IMG/VR virus record: IMGVR_UViG_3300032245_001746
Location: 186,001 to 250,000 of that record
Source of the DNA: a virus
DNA length: 64,000 nt
Reading direction: 5' to 3' (one strand)
Below, piece after piece: positions 17,269-23,844 of the stretch (its first letter is position 1; each line of letters opens with the position of its first letter). The notes under the pieces are model-generated. The model was not told the origin of the DNA and did no database searches. It saw only the letters and a list, made by a program, of their open reading frames with translations. Position numbers and translations under genes: made by a program.

Positions 17269-17853
17269 AATGCCCCATAATTTTTTCATTTTTTCTATCC
17301 ATTTTATTTTTTCATTCTTGTTTGTTTCTAATTTTTCTTCTTTTAAAGATTGATTTTTTAAATCAATTTGTTGTTTGCATTTTTTATATAATTTTTCTAT
17401 TTTGTCAATCCATTCTTCTGATGGATTATAGCAAAAAAGATCACCTTCTATTTCTTGATAAACCATATACCCCTGATAATTAACAATTAATTCTTGATTT
17501 TCATTTAAAAACTTTATTTCTAAATCTAATCCATTAGTTAATCCATAATAATAATATCCCAATTTAGAGGTATAATATTCTTTTTTATTTTTCTTTGTTG
17601 CCCAATCTGGTTCTTGAATTTCATTTCCAAATTGATCAATAATATTACTTGTTAAAATTTGATCTTGCTCTTGATCAAACAAGTCTTCATAACTATATGA
17701 AATGCTACTAAATCCTACTTCTTCTTGTGAAACAATTGGTTGTCCCATAACTTTAGCAATTATTCCAAGCTTGCCAGAAATTCCCATTAAATTATTTTTA
17801 ATAGCTTCGACTTTTCTTTTTTCTTTTATTATGTTTTCTTTTTCATTTAACAT
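17266..17853 (-). CDS. unknown charged protein paired with a lipoprotein
   Basis: The product is about 195 residues. The N-terminal 30 residues are a charged coiled coil, the middle is Tyr-rich and beta-like (YYTSKLGYYYYGLTNG), and the C-terminus is a Lys-rich helix. The ATG at 17853 overlaps the end of the lipoprotein gene by 11 bases, with AAGGA upstream, so the pair is probably co-translated. A TTG at 17880 is an alternative start. There is no signal peptide, so it should stay in the cytoplasm unless carried by a partner. Function unknown. Confidence 0.6.
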   Translation of the reverse strand: MLNEKENIIKEKRKVEAIKNNLMGISGKLGIIAKVMGQPIVSQEEVGFSSISYSYEDLFDQEQDQILTSNIIDQFGNEIQEPDWATKKNKKEYYTSKLGYYYYGLTNGLDLEIKFLNENQELIVNYQGYMVYQEIEGDLFCYNPSEEWIDKIEKLYKKCKQQIDLKNQSLKEEKLETNKNEKIKWIEKMKKLWGI

Positions 17854-18268
17854 TTTTTGATGGTTTTCCTTGTGAATCAAATTCTATTATTGAAATTTGA
17901 TCTGTTATTTTTTTATATAAATATTCAGTATATGATTTATCTCCAAAATTGTTTATTCTTATACTTAATTTAGTTAAATTTTCTATAGTTTCAATTCTTA
18001 TACTAAAAGTGTTTCTTTTTTCTGCAATTAAATAATATTTGTTATTTTTTTCATATTCTTTTATAATAGTTAAATTTTCAGAAATAACTTTTTTTGTTGC
18101 TCTGTGAATTATTTCTTTATTTTCTTCAAAGTATCTAGAAGATTCTCCTTGTATCCAGTACGTCACTCCGGTTACAATTGGTCCGATAATCATGCTTGGT
18201 TCACAACCAACAAATGAAAAACTAGTAATAATCAAAAATAATAATATATTTTTTGAAAAAATATTCAT
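17843..18268 (-). CDS. lipoprotein, DUF3568-like
   Basis: The 141-residue product begins with a lipoprotein signal: positive N-terminus, hydrophobic core LLFLIITSFSF, and lipobox FVGC with Cys22. After cleavage it would be a small periplasmic lipoprotein. The mature part matches the DUF3568 pattern: a Gly/Thr stretch, a helix, then YYLIAEKRN and TKLSIRINNFGDK near the end. Phage lipoproteins are known to block superinfection in other systems (for example T5 Llp), but no such activity can be read from this sequence. It is the first gene of a two-gene unit. Confidence 0.7.
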   Translation of the reverse strand: MNIFSKNILLFLIITSFSFVGCEPSMIIGPIVTGVTYWIQGESSRYFEENKEIIHRATKKVISENLTIIKEYEKNNKYYLIAEKRNTFSIRIETIENLTKLSIRINNFGDKSYTEYLYKKITDQISIIEFDSQGKPSKNVK

Positions 18269-18319
18269 GAAAACTCCATTTATATAAATTATATTTATTT
18301 ATCAACCAAAGGACGCAAA

Positions 18320-18631
18320 ATGAAAACAATTAATGAAGAAATTAATGCTTATAATCTTAAATCTTATGATGAAGATGATGATTTAGATGAAGATGATGAT
18401 TTATTTGATAATGATAATTTAGACGAAGAAAATGATGACTATGATGATGATGATTTGTTTGACGATGAAGATGATGATTTTGATGATGACGATGATGATT
18501 TCTTCGACGACGATGATGATTTTGATGATGAAGATGATGATTTCTTCGATGACAATGATGACGATTTTGATAATGAAGATGATGATTTCTTCGACGACGA
18601 TGATGATTTTGATGATGATGACGATTTTTAA
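18320..18631 (+). CDS. extremely Asp-rich low-complexity protein
   Basis: The 103-residue product has a 15-residue ordinary start (MKTINEEINAYNLKS), after which it is nearly only Asp, with Glu, Phe and a few Leu and Asn. DDDFFDDDDDFDDE-type units repeat with a period of about 14 residues. The ribosome-binding site AAAGGACG and clean start support it being real. Net charge is strongly negative, as in DNA-mimic or cation-binding proteins; either role is inference. It converges on the papain-like gene with a 4-base overlap. Confidence 0.7.
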   Translation: MKTINEEINAYNLKSYDEDDDLDEDDDLFDNDNLDEENDDYDDDDLFDDEDDDFDDDDDDFFDDDDDFDDEDDDFFDDNDDDFDNEDDDFFDDDDDFDDDDDF

Positions 18632-19317
18632 TTAATTTCTAAGTATTTTTCTGGATATTGAAAATAATTTTTATCTGCAATTATTTCTTTGTCGTTTTCA
18701 TCAATGATTTTTAAATTATCTGCTTTATAATTTTTATATTTTATGATATCCTTATCGGCATATATTACTAAAATCCAATTTTGAAATACTTGATTAAATC
18801 TGTCAATGGTTCCAGTCTGAATATTCAGACTGGAATCACTATTATCTATCCATTTAAATATATTGTTTTGTTCATCAAAATGAACCAGCACCATAGCGTG
18901 ACCCTTAATATTCCATAAACATCCTCTTTTTTCTTTCATTGCAATTCTTATTAACTCCAAACATTTTTCACGATTAGTAGCTTGAACAAATTTAACATTT
19001 AAACTTTCAAGCAATAAACCTGCTCTATGTGGATCTGAATAACTTTTACAATTCGATCTTGATGTTAATGGAGGATTTATTAGTTTTGGCTCCTCAGCCC
19101 ATCTACCTAATGTTTCTATTGAAGACCAAACACATTGAATTCCAGTATAATTTGCAACTCTGTCTTTTCTTGGAATCGGACATTGAACATCATCTAAACT
19201 TTCGTTTACATTTAATTTTGTATAATATATCGGATTATATTTGGTTTCAAATTGATTATAATTTATGTTAAATAAACAAATTATAATCAAAATTAATAAA
19301 AAAAATATTTTTTTCAT
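18628..19317 (-). CDS. secreted papain-like cysteine protease
   Basis: The 229-residue product has an N-terminal signal or membrane helix (KKIFFLLILIIICLFNI). The domain then shows GIQCVWSSIE with nucleophile C62, KGHAMVLVHF with H140, and WIDNSD with D158/N159, the Cys-His-Asn/Asp order of papain-fold peptidases (C39/C1-like). Just after the signal lies CPIPRKDR (46-53), a motif echoed in the trypsin-like protease at 20531. It should act in the periplasm or be exported. The start overlaps the stop of the short upstream gene (ATGA). A perfect 24-base palindrome lies inside it (18811-18834). Confidence 0.7.
   Translation of the reverse strand: MKKIFFLLILIIICLFNINYNQFETKYNPIYYTKLNVNESLDDVQCPIPRKDRVANYTGIQCVWSSIETLGRWAEEPKLINPPLTSRSNCKSYSDPHRAGLLLESLNVKFVQATNREKCLELIRIAMKEKRGCLWNIKGHAMVLVHFDEQNNIFKWIDNSDSSLNIQTGTIDRFNQVFQNWILVIYADKDIIKYKNYKADNLKIIDENDKEIIADKNYFQYPEKYLEIN
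18811..18834. repeat. perfect 24-base palindrome inside the papain-like gene
   Basis: TCCAGTCTGAAT is followed directly by its reverse complement. It has no T-tract and lies mid-gene, so it is unlikely to be a terminator. It could be chance, a protein-binding site or an mRNA hairpin. Confidence 0.5.
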
Positions 19318-19493
19318 TTTTTGAATTTTCTCTTTTTAACTTTAACTGGTGGGAGATCGCCCAAATTGTAATTAGGCATTGCATTTAATTGTCCAGGTTC
19401 ATTACAAAAACCTTGCTTGCTTGTGCTAGGAGGTTCTAAACCCCCCCCAATAATTTGAAATTCTAACCAATTTTTAAAACAAAGTTGAATCAT
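19314..19493 (-). CDS. short Pro/Lys-rich protein with a G8 tract
   Basis: The frame encodes about 59 residues from an ATG at 19493: an aromatic start, Gly-Gly-Gly encoded by the G8 run, GLEPPSTSKQ, and a basic tail KVKKRKFKK. Its stop overlaps the protease start (ATGA), which supports translation. Upstream in-frame codons to 19577 would overlap the diverging gene at 19510, so the shorter form is preferred. There is no clear ribosome-binding site. It may be a leader or partner peptide for the protease, but this is speculative. Confidence 0.4.
   Translation of the reverse strand: MIQLCFKNWLEFQIIGGGLEPPSTSKQGFCNEPGQLNAMPNYNLGDLPPVKVKKRKFKK
19441..19448. repeat. homopolymeric C8/G8 tract
   Basis: Eight consecutive C on the plus strand (G8 on the coding minus strand) stand out in a genome that is otherwise very AT-rich. 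It falls inside the short gene upstream of the papain-like protease. Such tracts slip during replication and can switch reading frame. Confidence 0.7.
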
Positions 19494-19509
19494 ACTAATA
19501 TATAGAATT

Positions 19510-20025
19510 ATGAATAAAAATTGGCATGGAATAATGAAATTATTAGAAGTTTCCAAATTAGATTGTTTTGGAAACATAGTTTATCAACAAAAAAATATAT
19601 TAAATATGTTGCATAATACTGGCGAGCAATATATAATAAATTCTGCATTTATATCATCTAAAGCAGATAATTTTTATTTTGGACTTGATGCAAGAGCTAC
19701 CATTGCAGCAGAAGACACAATGGTTACTATAGTAAATAATGGAAATGAACCAACAATAAATGGATATAGCAGAGTGATGGTAAGTGGTAGTGGCGGATTC
19801 ACACTAGGAGTTGCTTCTGGTGTTTATTTGGCTCAAGGACCAGTGGTTTCATTTTCAGCAACTGGTGGCAGTTGGGGACCAGTTAAAAACTTATTCTTAA
19901 CTACAAAAAGTGACAATACTGGCATATTGATAGCAAGTGCTGCATTAAGTGAAAATACAATATTGAATTCTGGAGAGACGCTTAATGTTAGATTAGCTTT
20001 AACTTTAAAAGATATTACGGTTTAA
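19510..20025 (+). CDS. virion/tail-associated beta-rich protein
   Basis: The 171-residue product resembles small phage structural proteins. It opens with WHGIMKLLEVSKLDCFG and then NMLHNTGEQYI. A beta-rich Gly/Ser body follows (GYSRVMVSGSGGF, SFSATGGSWGPV) and it ends GETLNVRLALTLKD. The 158-aa baseplate-region protein at 41872 has a similar outline, so the two may be distant relatives. An internal ATG at 19534 is an alternative start. It sits alone on the plus strand in the accessory region. The exact virion position is unknown. Confidence 0.6.
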   Translation: MNKNWHGIMKLLEVSKLDCFGNIVYQQKNILNMLHNTGEQYIINSAFISSKADNFYFGLDARATIAAEDTMVTIVNNGNEPTINGYSRVMVSGSGGFTLGVASGVYLAQGPVVSFSATGGSWGPVKNLFLTTKSDNTGILIASAALSENTILNSGETLNVRLALTLKDITV

Positions 20026-20510
20026 CTTAAAGAATCAAAAAAATCTTTAAGTTTTGAAACCTTAACAACATGTGTAACTAACCTAACTTTTCTATCTTCT
20101 TTAATTTTATGTATTTGTTCATAAAATATGAATTCGTTATCTTCGTTTAACACATTAGGTTCTTTTACCAAGAAGATTTGATTGTTGTCCATAACGCATT
20201 TATTTTTATCTTCTTCTGATAATTCATGTAAATTTAAAGGATTTATTGGTAATTTCATTTTTTGACAATAATCTGGAAGATATAGTTTATATCCGTCCTT
20301 TAAAGTTTTAATTGTGTCAGGCTGATTCTTTTCTAAGTTATTACTAATTAAATACTTACAGAAAACCTCCTCTGCAGGTTCAGAGGTAATCATTCCAAAT
20401 GACCAAACAGGTAAACTCACACCAATTACTTCGATATCTTTGCCAGATCGCAATAATGTTAAATCTTCTTCATTAAGAAAAATGTTGTGAACAATAGATA
20501 ATTTCAACAT
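20022..20510 (-). CDS. unknown 162-aa protein
   Basis: No family was recognised. The product is acidic and mixed alpha/beta, with SLPVWSFGMITSEPAEEVFC in its first third and a C-terminal TSHVVKVSKLKDFFDSL-like helix. It has no signal peptide, membrane segment or metal-binding motif. It converges on the structural gene (4-base overlap) and diverges from the trypsin-like protease gene with only 20 bases between, so a shared promoter region overlaps the two starts. Confidence 0.55.
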   Translation of the reverse strand: MLKLSIVHNIFLNEEDLTLLRSGKDIEVIGVSLPVWSFGMITSEPAEEVFCKYLISNNLEKNQPDTIKTLKDGYKLYLPDYCQKMKLPINPLNLHELSEEDKNKCVMDNNQIFLVKEPNVLNEDNEFIFYEQIHKIKEDRKVRLVTHVVKVSKLKDFFDSLS

Positions 20511-20530
20511 ATTAATTTGGATTCAGTAAA

Positions 20531-21433
20531 ATGAAAAGAAAAATTATTTTTATAATGGCATTTTATATAATATTATCAATTCTTATACAAAAAAATGATA
20601 AAATTGTTGGTTACAGTCGAATAAACGAATCTGTACCCATGCCTATTGTTAATTCTACGCGAAAGCCACAACTTTGTGCAACTCCAATTCCAAAAAGAGA
20701 TTTACAATATTCAAAATATCTTTCTGCTACGTTTAAAATATCTGTATCAAATGGATCTGGATCTGGATCTTTAGTTTATTACGATTCTGTAAAAAATGAA
20801 GCATATATTGCATCATGTGGACATCTTTGGGATGGAAGTAGATCAAGCGAAGAATTAAAATCAAATCCAGTAAAATGTTCTGTAACAACTTGGTATCAAA
20901 ATGAAAAAAAATTAATTACTCCTAAAACTTATCCTGCAACAGTTCTTTTTTGGAGCAATGCCAGAGGATATGATTGTTCCTTATTGAAATTTACTCCTGA
21001 TTGGAAACCTAATTACTTTCCAATTGCTCCTTTAAGTTATCCTTTTAAAAAAGGATTAATATTAAATAGTTGTGGTTGCGATGCAGGGGGAGAAGTTGCT
21101 TTGTATGAAGTTCAATTTAGAGAATTCAATGGTAACGATTTAATTACTATAAACAATAGCCCAAGACCAGGTCGTTCTGGTGGTGGACTATTGACTTCTG
21201 ATGGTTTTTATGTTGCAACATGTTGGGGAACCTCTAATGTTGATGGCTCGGGAATTGGATATTTCACTCCGTTGCAATCAATTTATAAAATATATTCTCA
21301 AAATAATTATGGTTGGATATTAAAAGTATCTAATAATATGGCTAGAAAACTGCCAATTAGAGACATGAATAACAAACAAGGTAAGTACAGTCCAGATTAC
21401 ATACCATTGCCAGATAATTTTTTACAACTTTAA
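20531..21433 (+). CDS. secreted trypsin-like serine protease
   Basis: The 300-residue product has an N-terminal hydrophobic signal or anchor (IIFIMAFYIILSILI). A chymotrypsin-fold protease follows. ASCGHLW holds His98, GYDCSLLKF Asp148 and GRSGGGLL Ser216, so the triad is complete. CATPIPKRDL (49-58) after the signal parallels CPIPRKDR in the papain-like protease nearby, suggesting a shared targeting or processing element. Such trypsin-like domains are usual in bacterial periplasmic or secreted proteins, so acquisition from a host is likely. It ends 4 bases inside the converging nuclease gene. Confidence 0.8.
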   Translation: MKRKIIFIMAFYIILSILIQKNDKIVGYSRINESVPMPIVNSTRKPQLCATPIPKRDLQYSKYLSATFKISVSNGSGSGSLVYYDSVKNEAYIASCGHLWDGSRSSEELKSNPVKCSVTTWYQNEKKLITPKTYPATVLFWSNARGYDCSLLKFTPDWKPNYFPIAPLSYPFKKGLILNSCGCDAGGEVALYEVQFREFNGNDLITINNSPRPGRSGGGLLTSDGFYVATCWGTSNVDGSGIGYFTPLQSIYKIYSQNNYGWILKVSNNMARKLPIRDMNNKQGKYSPDYIPLPDNFLQL

Positions 21434-22203
21434 ACCATGTTGTAAAAACTGCATACTTTTTTGTAATCACACAAACCACAATGTTCTCCCACATTTCCAA
21501 TTACAGTTAATGGATCTTGATCTTGAATTTTATTATATAATTCTAAAAGTTCTCTTTCTGCAGAATCAATTGATTCTTGAGTAAAAGATGTTGGAACAAA
21601 TTGATTATCTTCTAAATAATAAAGTGCTGCTTTTATATTTTTTGGATCAACTTTGAATTCTTTATTTATTATTTTAGCATAAGTTCTTAATTGTAAATCG
21701 TGCTTTATTGATTCAATATTTTTTCTCCATTTTCCTGGTTTTGTTGTTTTATAGTCAATAATAATCCAAATTCCATCTCTAACAATTAACCTATCAATAA
21801 ATCCTTTTAATATTTTTTTATTTGGTGGATCTAAATCATAATTAAATTCATATTCAGTTCTTCCTTCAAATCCTAAATTTTTAGTGATTTTTTCAACATT
21901 TTTAACATGAATTGGTAGTCTTTGTTTGTAAGATGGTAGTAAATCTGGACAATATACTAATTTATCAAAATTCTTTTCAATAGGTATTTTTTTGTTTAAA
22001 ACATCTTTAGTAATTTCTAAAATTGGTATTTCTCCTTTTCCTTCCACATACTTTTCTGCTATAGTATGAATAACTTTTCCATATTTAAACCAAGGTTTTT
22101 CCGGATCAGGTGATTTCAACTTTAAATGATATTTTAATTTGTATTCATGCTGACATTTATCGTATGTTAATCCTCTTGAGACAGATATGTGTTCTATATT
22201 CAT
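21430..22203 (-). CDS. Cas4/RecB-like PD-(D/E)xK exonuclease with probable Fe-S cysteines
   Basis: The 257-residue product is a PDDEXK_1-family nuclease. H46 lies in GKVIHTIAE. D137 is in GFIDRL, D150 and K152 are in IIDYKTTK, and Q171 and Y175 form the QLRTY motif IV. Four cysteines (C17, C242, C245, C251) are arranged as in Cas4/AddB proteins, one N-terminal and three in CGLCDYKKVC, and could hold a 4Fe-4S cluster. It probably processes DNA ends in recombination or replication. It diverges from the primase gene with an 18-base gap. Confidence 0.85.
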   Translation of the reverse strand: MNIEHISVSRGLTYDKCQHEYKLKYHLKLKSPDPEKPWFKYGKVIHTIAEKYVEGKGEIPILEITKDVLNKKIPIEKNFDKLVYCPDLLPSYKQRLPIHVKNVEKITKNLGFEGRTEYEFNYDLDPPNKKILKGFIDRLIVRDGIWIIIDYKTTKPGKWRKNIESIKHDLQLRTYAKIINKEFKVDPKNIKAALYYLEDNQFVPTSFTQESIDSAERELLELYNKIQDQDPLTVIGNVGEHCGLCDYKKVCSFYNMV

Positions 22204-22221
22204 TTTTTACCTTAAAATATT

Positions 22222-23247
22222 ATGATTTCTTTTGAAAAATTTTTAAATTGGGCAGAATCAAGATTTGGTGATGTCAAAGTCAGAAACAAAGAAATAAAAA
22301 TAAATTCTATTTTTTGTGAAGATTATAAACATCATTTATATTGTAATCCATCTGGTGGCAAAAATAATTTGCCATATGGAGCTTATAGATGTTGGAAAAC
22401 TGACAGAACTGGCAGTTTAGTTTCACTAGTAATGATTGTAGATAAATGCTCTTTTGAAGAAGCACTTGAAACTCTAGATTCAACTGATCTTAACCTCTAT
22501 GTTTTACAAGAGAAAATAGAAAATCTATTTTCTAAAAATAATGTTATTATTGAACAAAATGTAAAAAAGAAAATAGATTTTCCTCCATTTACATATAAAA
22601 TTTCTGAATTAAATGAAAATGATATCTGGAGAACAGATGCTGAAATTTATTTAAGTTCAAGAAAATTACCAATTGATAAATTTTATATTTGCACACAAGG
22701 AGATTATAAGAACAGAATAGTAATTCCATATTATCTAAATAATGAATTAGTTTACTGGAATGCCAGATTATTGCAAGATAAAAAAAATTCTCCGAAATAT
22801 CTCGGACCAGACAAATCTTGTGGCATTGGCAAAAGTGATGTTATCTATTTTCCTAAACCAATATATAATAAAAGTAAACTTTATATAACTGAAGGCGAAT
22901 TAGATGCTGAATCTATCTCAATTTCCGGATTAGATTCAGCAGCAATTGGTGGAAAATCATTGGAAGAAAAACAAATAGAATTTTTAAGAGGATACATTCC
23001 AGTTTTATGCTTTGATACAGATAATAAAAAAATAGATGCTGGTGGTGAAGCATTATTAAAGATTGCACTAACCTTAAAATCTAAAGGTTTTAGTGACATT
23101 TTTTTCGTTAGACCACCTTTAAAATTTAAAGATTGGAACAAAATGTTAGTAGAAACCAATCCGAAAATTGTTAATAACTACATTTTGTTAAACGAAAAAC
23201 CATTTGATGATACCACAGAACTTAAATTAAAATTAAATAAAATGTAG
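22222..23247 (+). CDS. DNA primase with zinc-binding and TOPRIM domains
   Basis: The 341-residue product starts with a zinc-finger-like region (C32, H37/H38, C41, C57). It continues to a TOPRIM domain: YITEGELDAE with E224, then VLCFDTDNKKIDAGG with D265 and D267. This is the DnaG/T4 gp61 order, without a fused helicase. It should make RNA primers for lagging-strand synthesis. The N-terminus MISFEKFLNWAE superficially resembles the tag seen on other genes, but here it runs straight into the zinc domain. It shares its promoter region with the nuclease gene. Confidence 0.8.
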   Translation: MISFEKFLNWAESRFGDVKVRNKEIKINSIFCEDYKHHLYCNPSGGKNNLPYGAYRCWKTDRTGSLVSLVMIVDKCSFEEALETLDSTDLNLYVLQEKIENLFSKNNVIIEQNVKKKIDFPPFTYKISELNENDIWRTDAEIYLSSRKLPIDKFYICTQGDYKNRIVIPYYLNNELVYWNARLLQDKKNSPKYLGPDKSCGIGKSDVIYFPKPIYNKSKLYITEGELDAESISISGLDSAAIGGKSLEEKQIEFLRGYIPVLCFDTDNKKIDAGGEALLKIALTLKSKGFSDIFFVRPPLKFKDWNKMLVETNPKIVNNYILLNEKPFDDTTELKLKLNKM

Positions 23248-23249
23248 TT

Positions 23250-23408
23250 TTATTTACACATTTTGCATTTACATCTTAAGGATTTGCATTTATTGCAACA
23301 TTTCATTTCTTTCTTTGAATTATTAGATTTATCTGCAATTTCTTCATTTTTTATAAATTTTAATAAATCTTCATCTGTTTTCTTTAAAAATTCTAAAAAA
23401 GTCTTCAT
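23250..23408 (-). CDS. 52-aa Cys-rich protein with capsid-targeting-like N-terminus
   Basis: This 52-residue gene begins MKTFLEFLKKTDE, the closest match in the window to the T4 internal-protein tag MKTYQEFIAEA. It ends in a Lys/Cys tail with seven cysteines in about 18 residues (CCNKC, CKCKMC), likely to bind metal. AAAGGAATTTACAC precedes the start. It fits exactly between the primase stop (23247) and the gene at 23459. Small size makes it easy to miss; the tag match is the main support. Confidence 0.6.
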   Translation of the reverse strand: MKTFLEFLKKTDEDLLKFIKNEEIADKSNNSKKEMKCCNKCKSLRCKCKMCK

Positions 23409-23458
23409 GTGTAAATTCCTTTAACTAAAATATGTTATAGTTTATTTAGGGAAGATGC

Positions 23459-23791
23459 ATGAAATATTTTGAAGGTAAAATTTGTAGCGTTTTTACAGTT
23501 CCAATTAATAAAAATATAAAAAACGATGAAGAACATTTAAATTACTTTGTTGGATTAATAGAGTCTGTTACCAACGAAGGAATATTAATGAAACAACTTT
23601 CAAGTAATTTAAAAAATTACTTTTTTAAACACTCAATAGTTGCAATTTGTGAAGAAGAAGTTCTTGATCCTCAAAACGAAAAAGATGTTGAATTAATTAA
23701 TGAAATTAAAAAAATTCACGAAAAAGAAAAAGAAGAATATTTAAATATAAATCAATTAAACTCAATAGTAAAAGAAGTTAAAAATAGTTGA
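23459..23791 (+). CDS. unknown 110-aa protein with SH3/Sm-like strand pattern
   Basis: The product has a beta-rich first 70 residues (FEGKICSVFTVPI, YFVGLIESVTNEGILMKQL) resembling a small barrel such as an Sm or SH3 fold. A charged helix, rich in Lys and Glu, follows. No motif is diagnostic. TTTAGGGAAG precedes the start, and TATAGTTTATTT lies upstream. It is followed closely by the 1108-aa gene, with which it may be co-transcribed. Confidence 0.55.
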   Translation: MKYFEGKICSVFTVPINKNIKNDEEHLNYFVGLIESVTNEGILMKQLSSNLKNYFFKHSIVAICEEEVLDPQNEKDVELINEIKKIHEKEKEEYLNINQLNSIVKEVKNS

Positions 23792-23844
23792 AATATAACT
23801 AGCAGATTAATATATAACTTAATATTTTAAGGAATTAATCTGTT

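Noticed and set aside
18432-18635. Met-rich 67-codon frame inside the Asp-rich gene
   Set aside because: ATG repeats arise from the GATGAT codons of the Asp-rich gene in another frame; no ribosome-binding site.
22222-22260. Primase N-terminus MISFEKFLNW as a capsid tag
   Set aside because: It runs straight into the zinc-binding domain and may simply be the first helix of the primase fold, so I did not count it in the tagged cohort.
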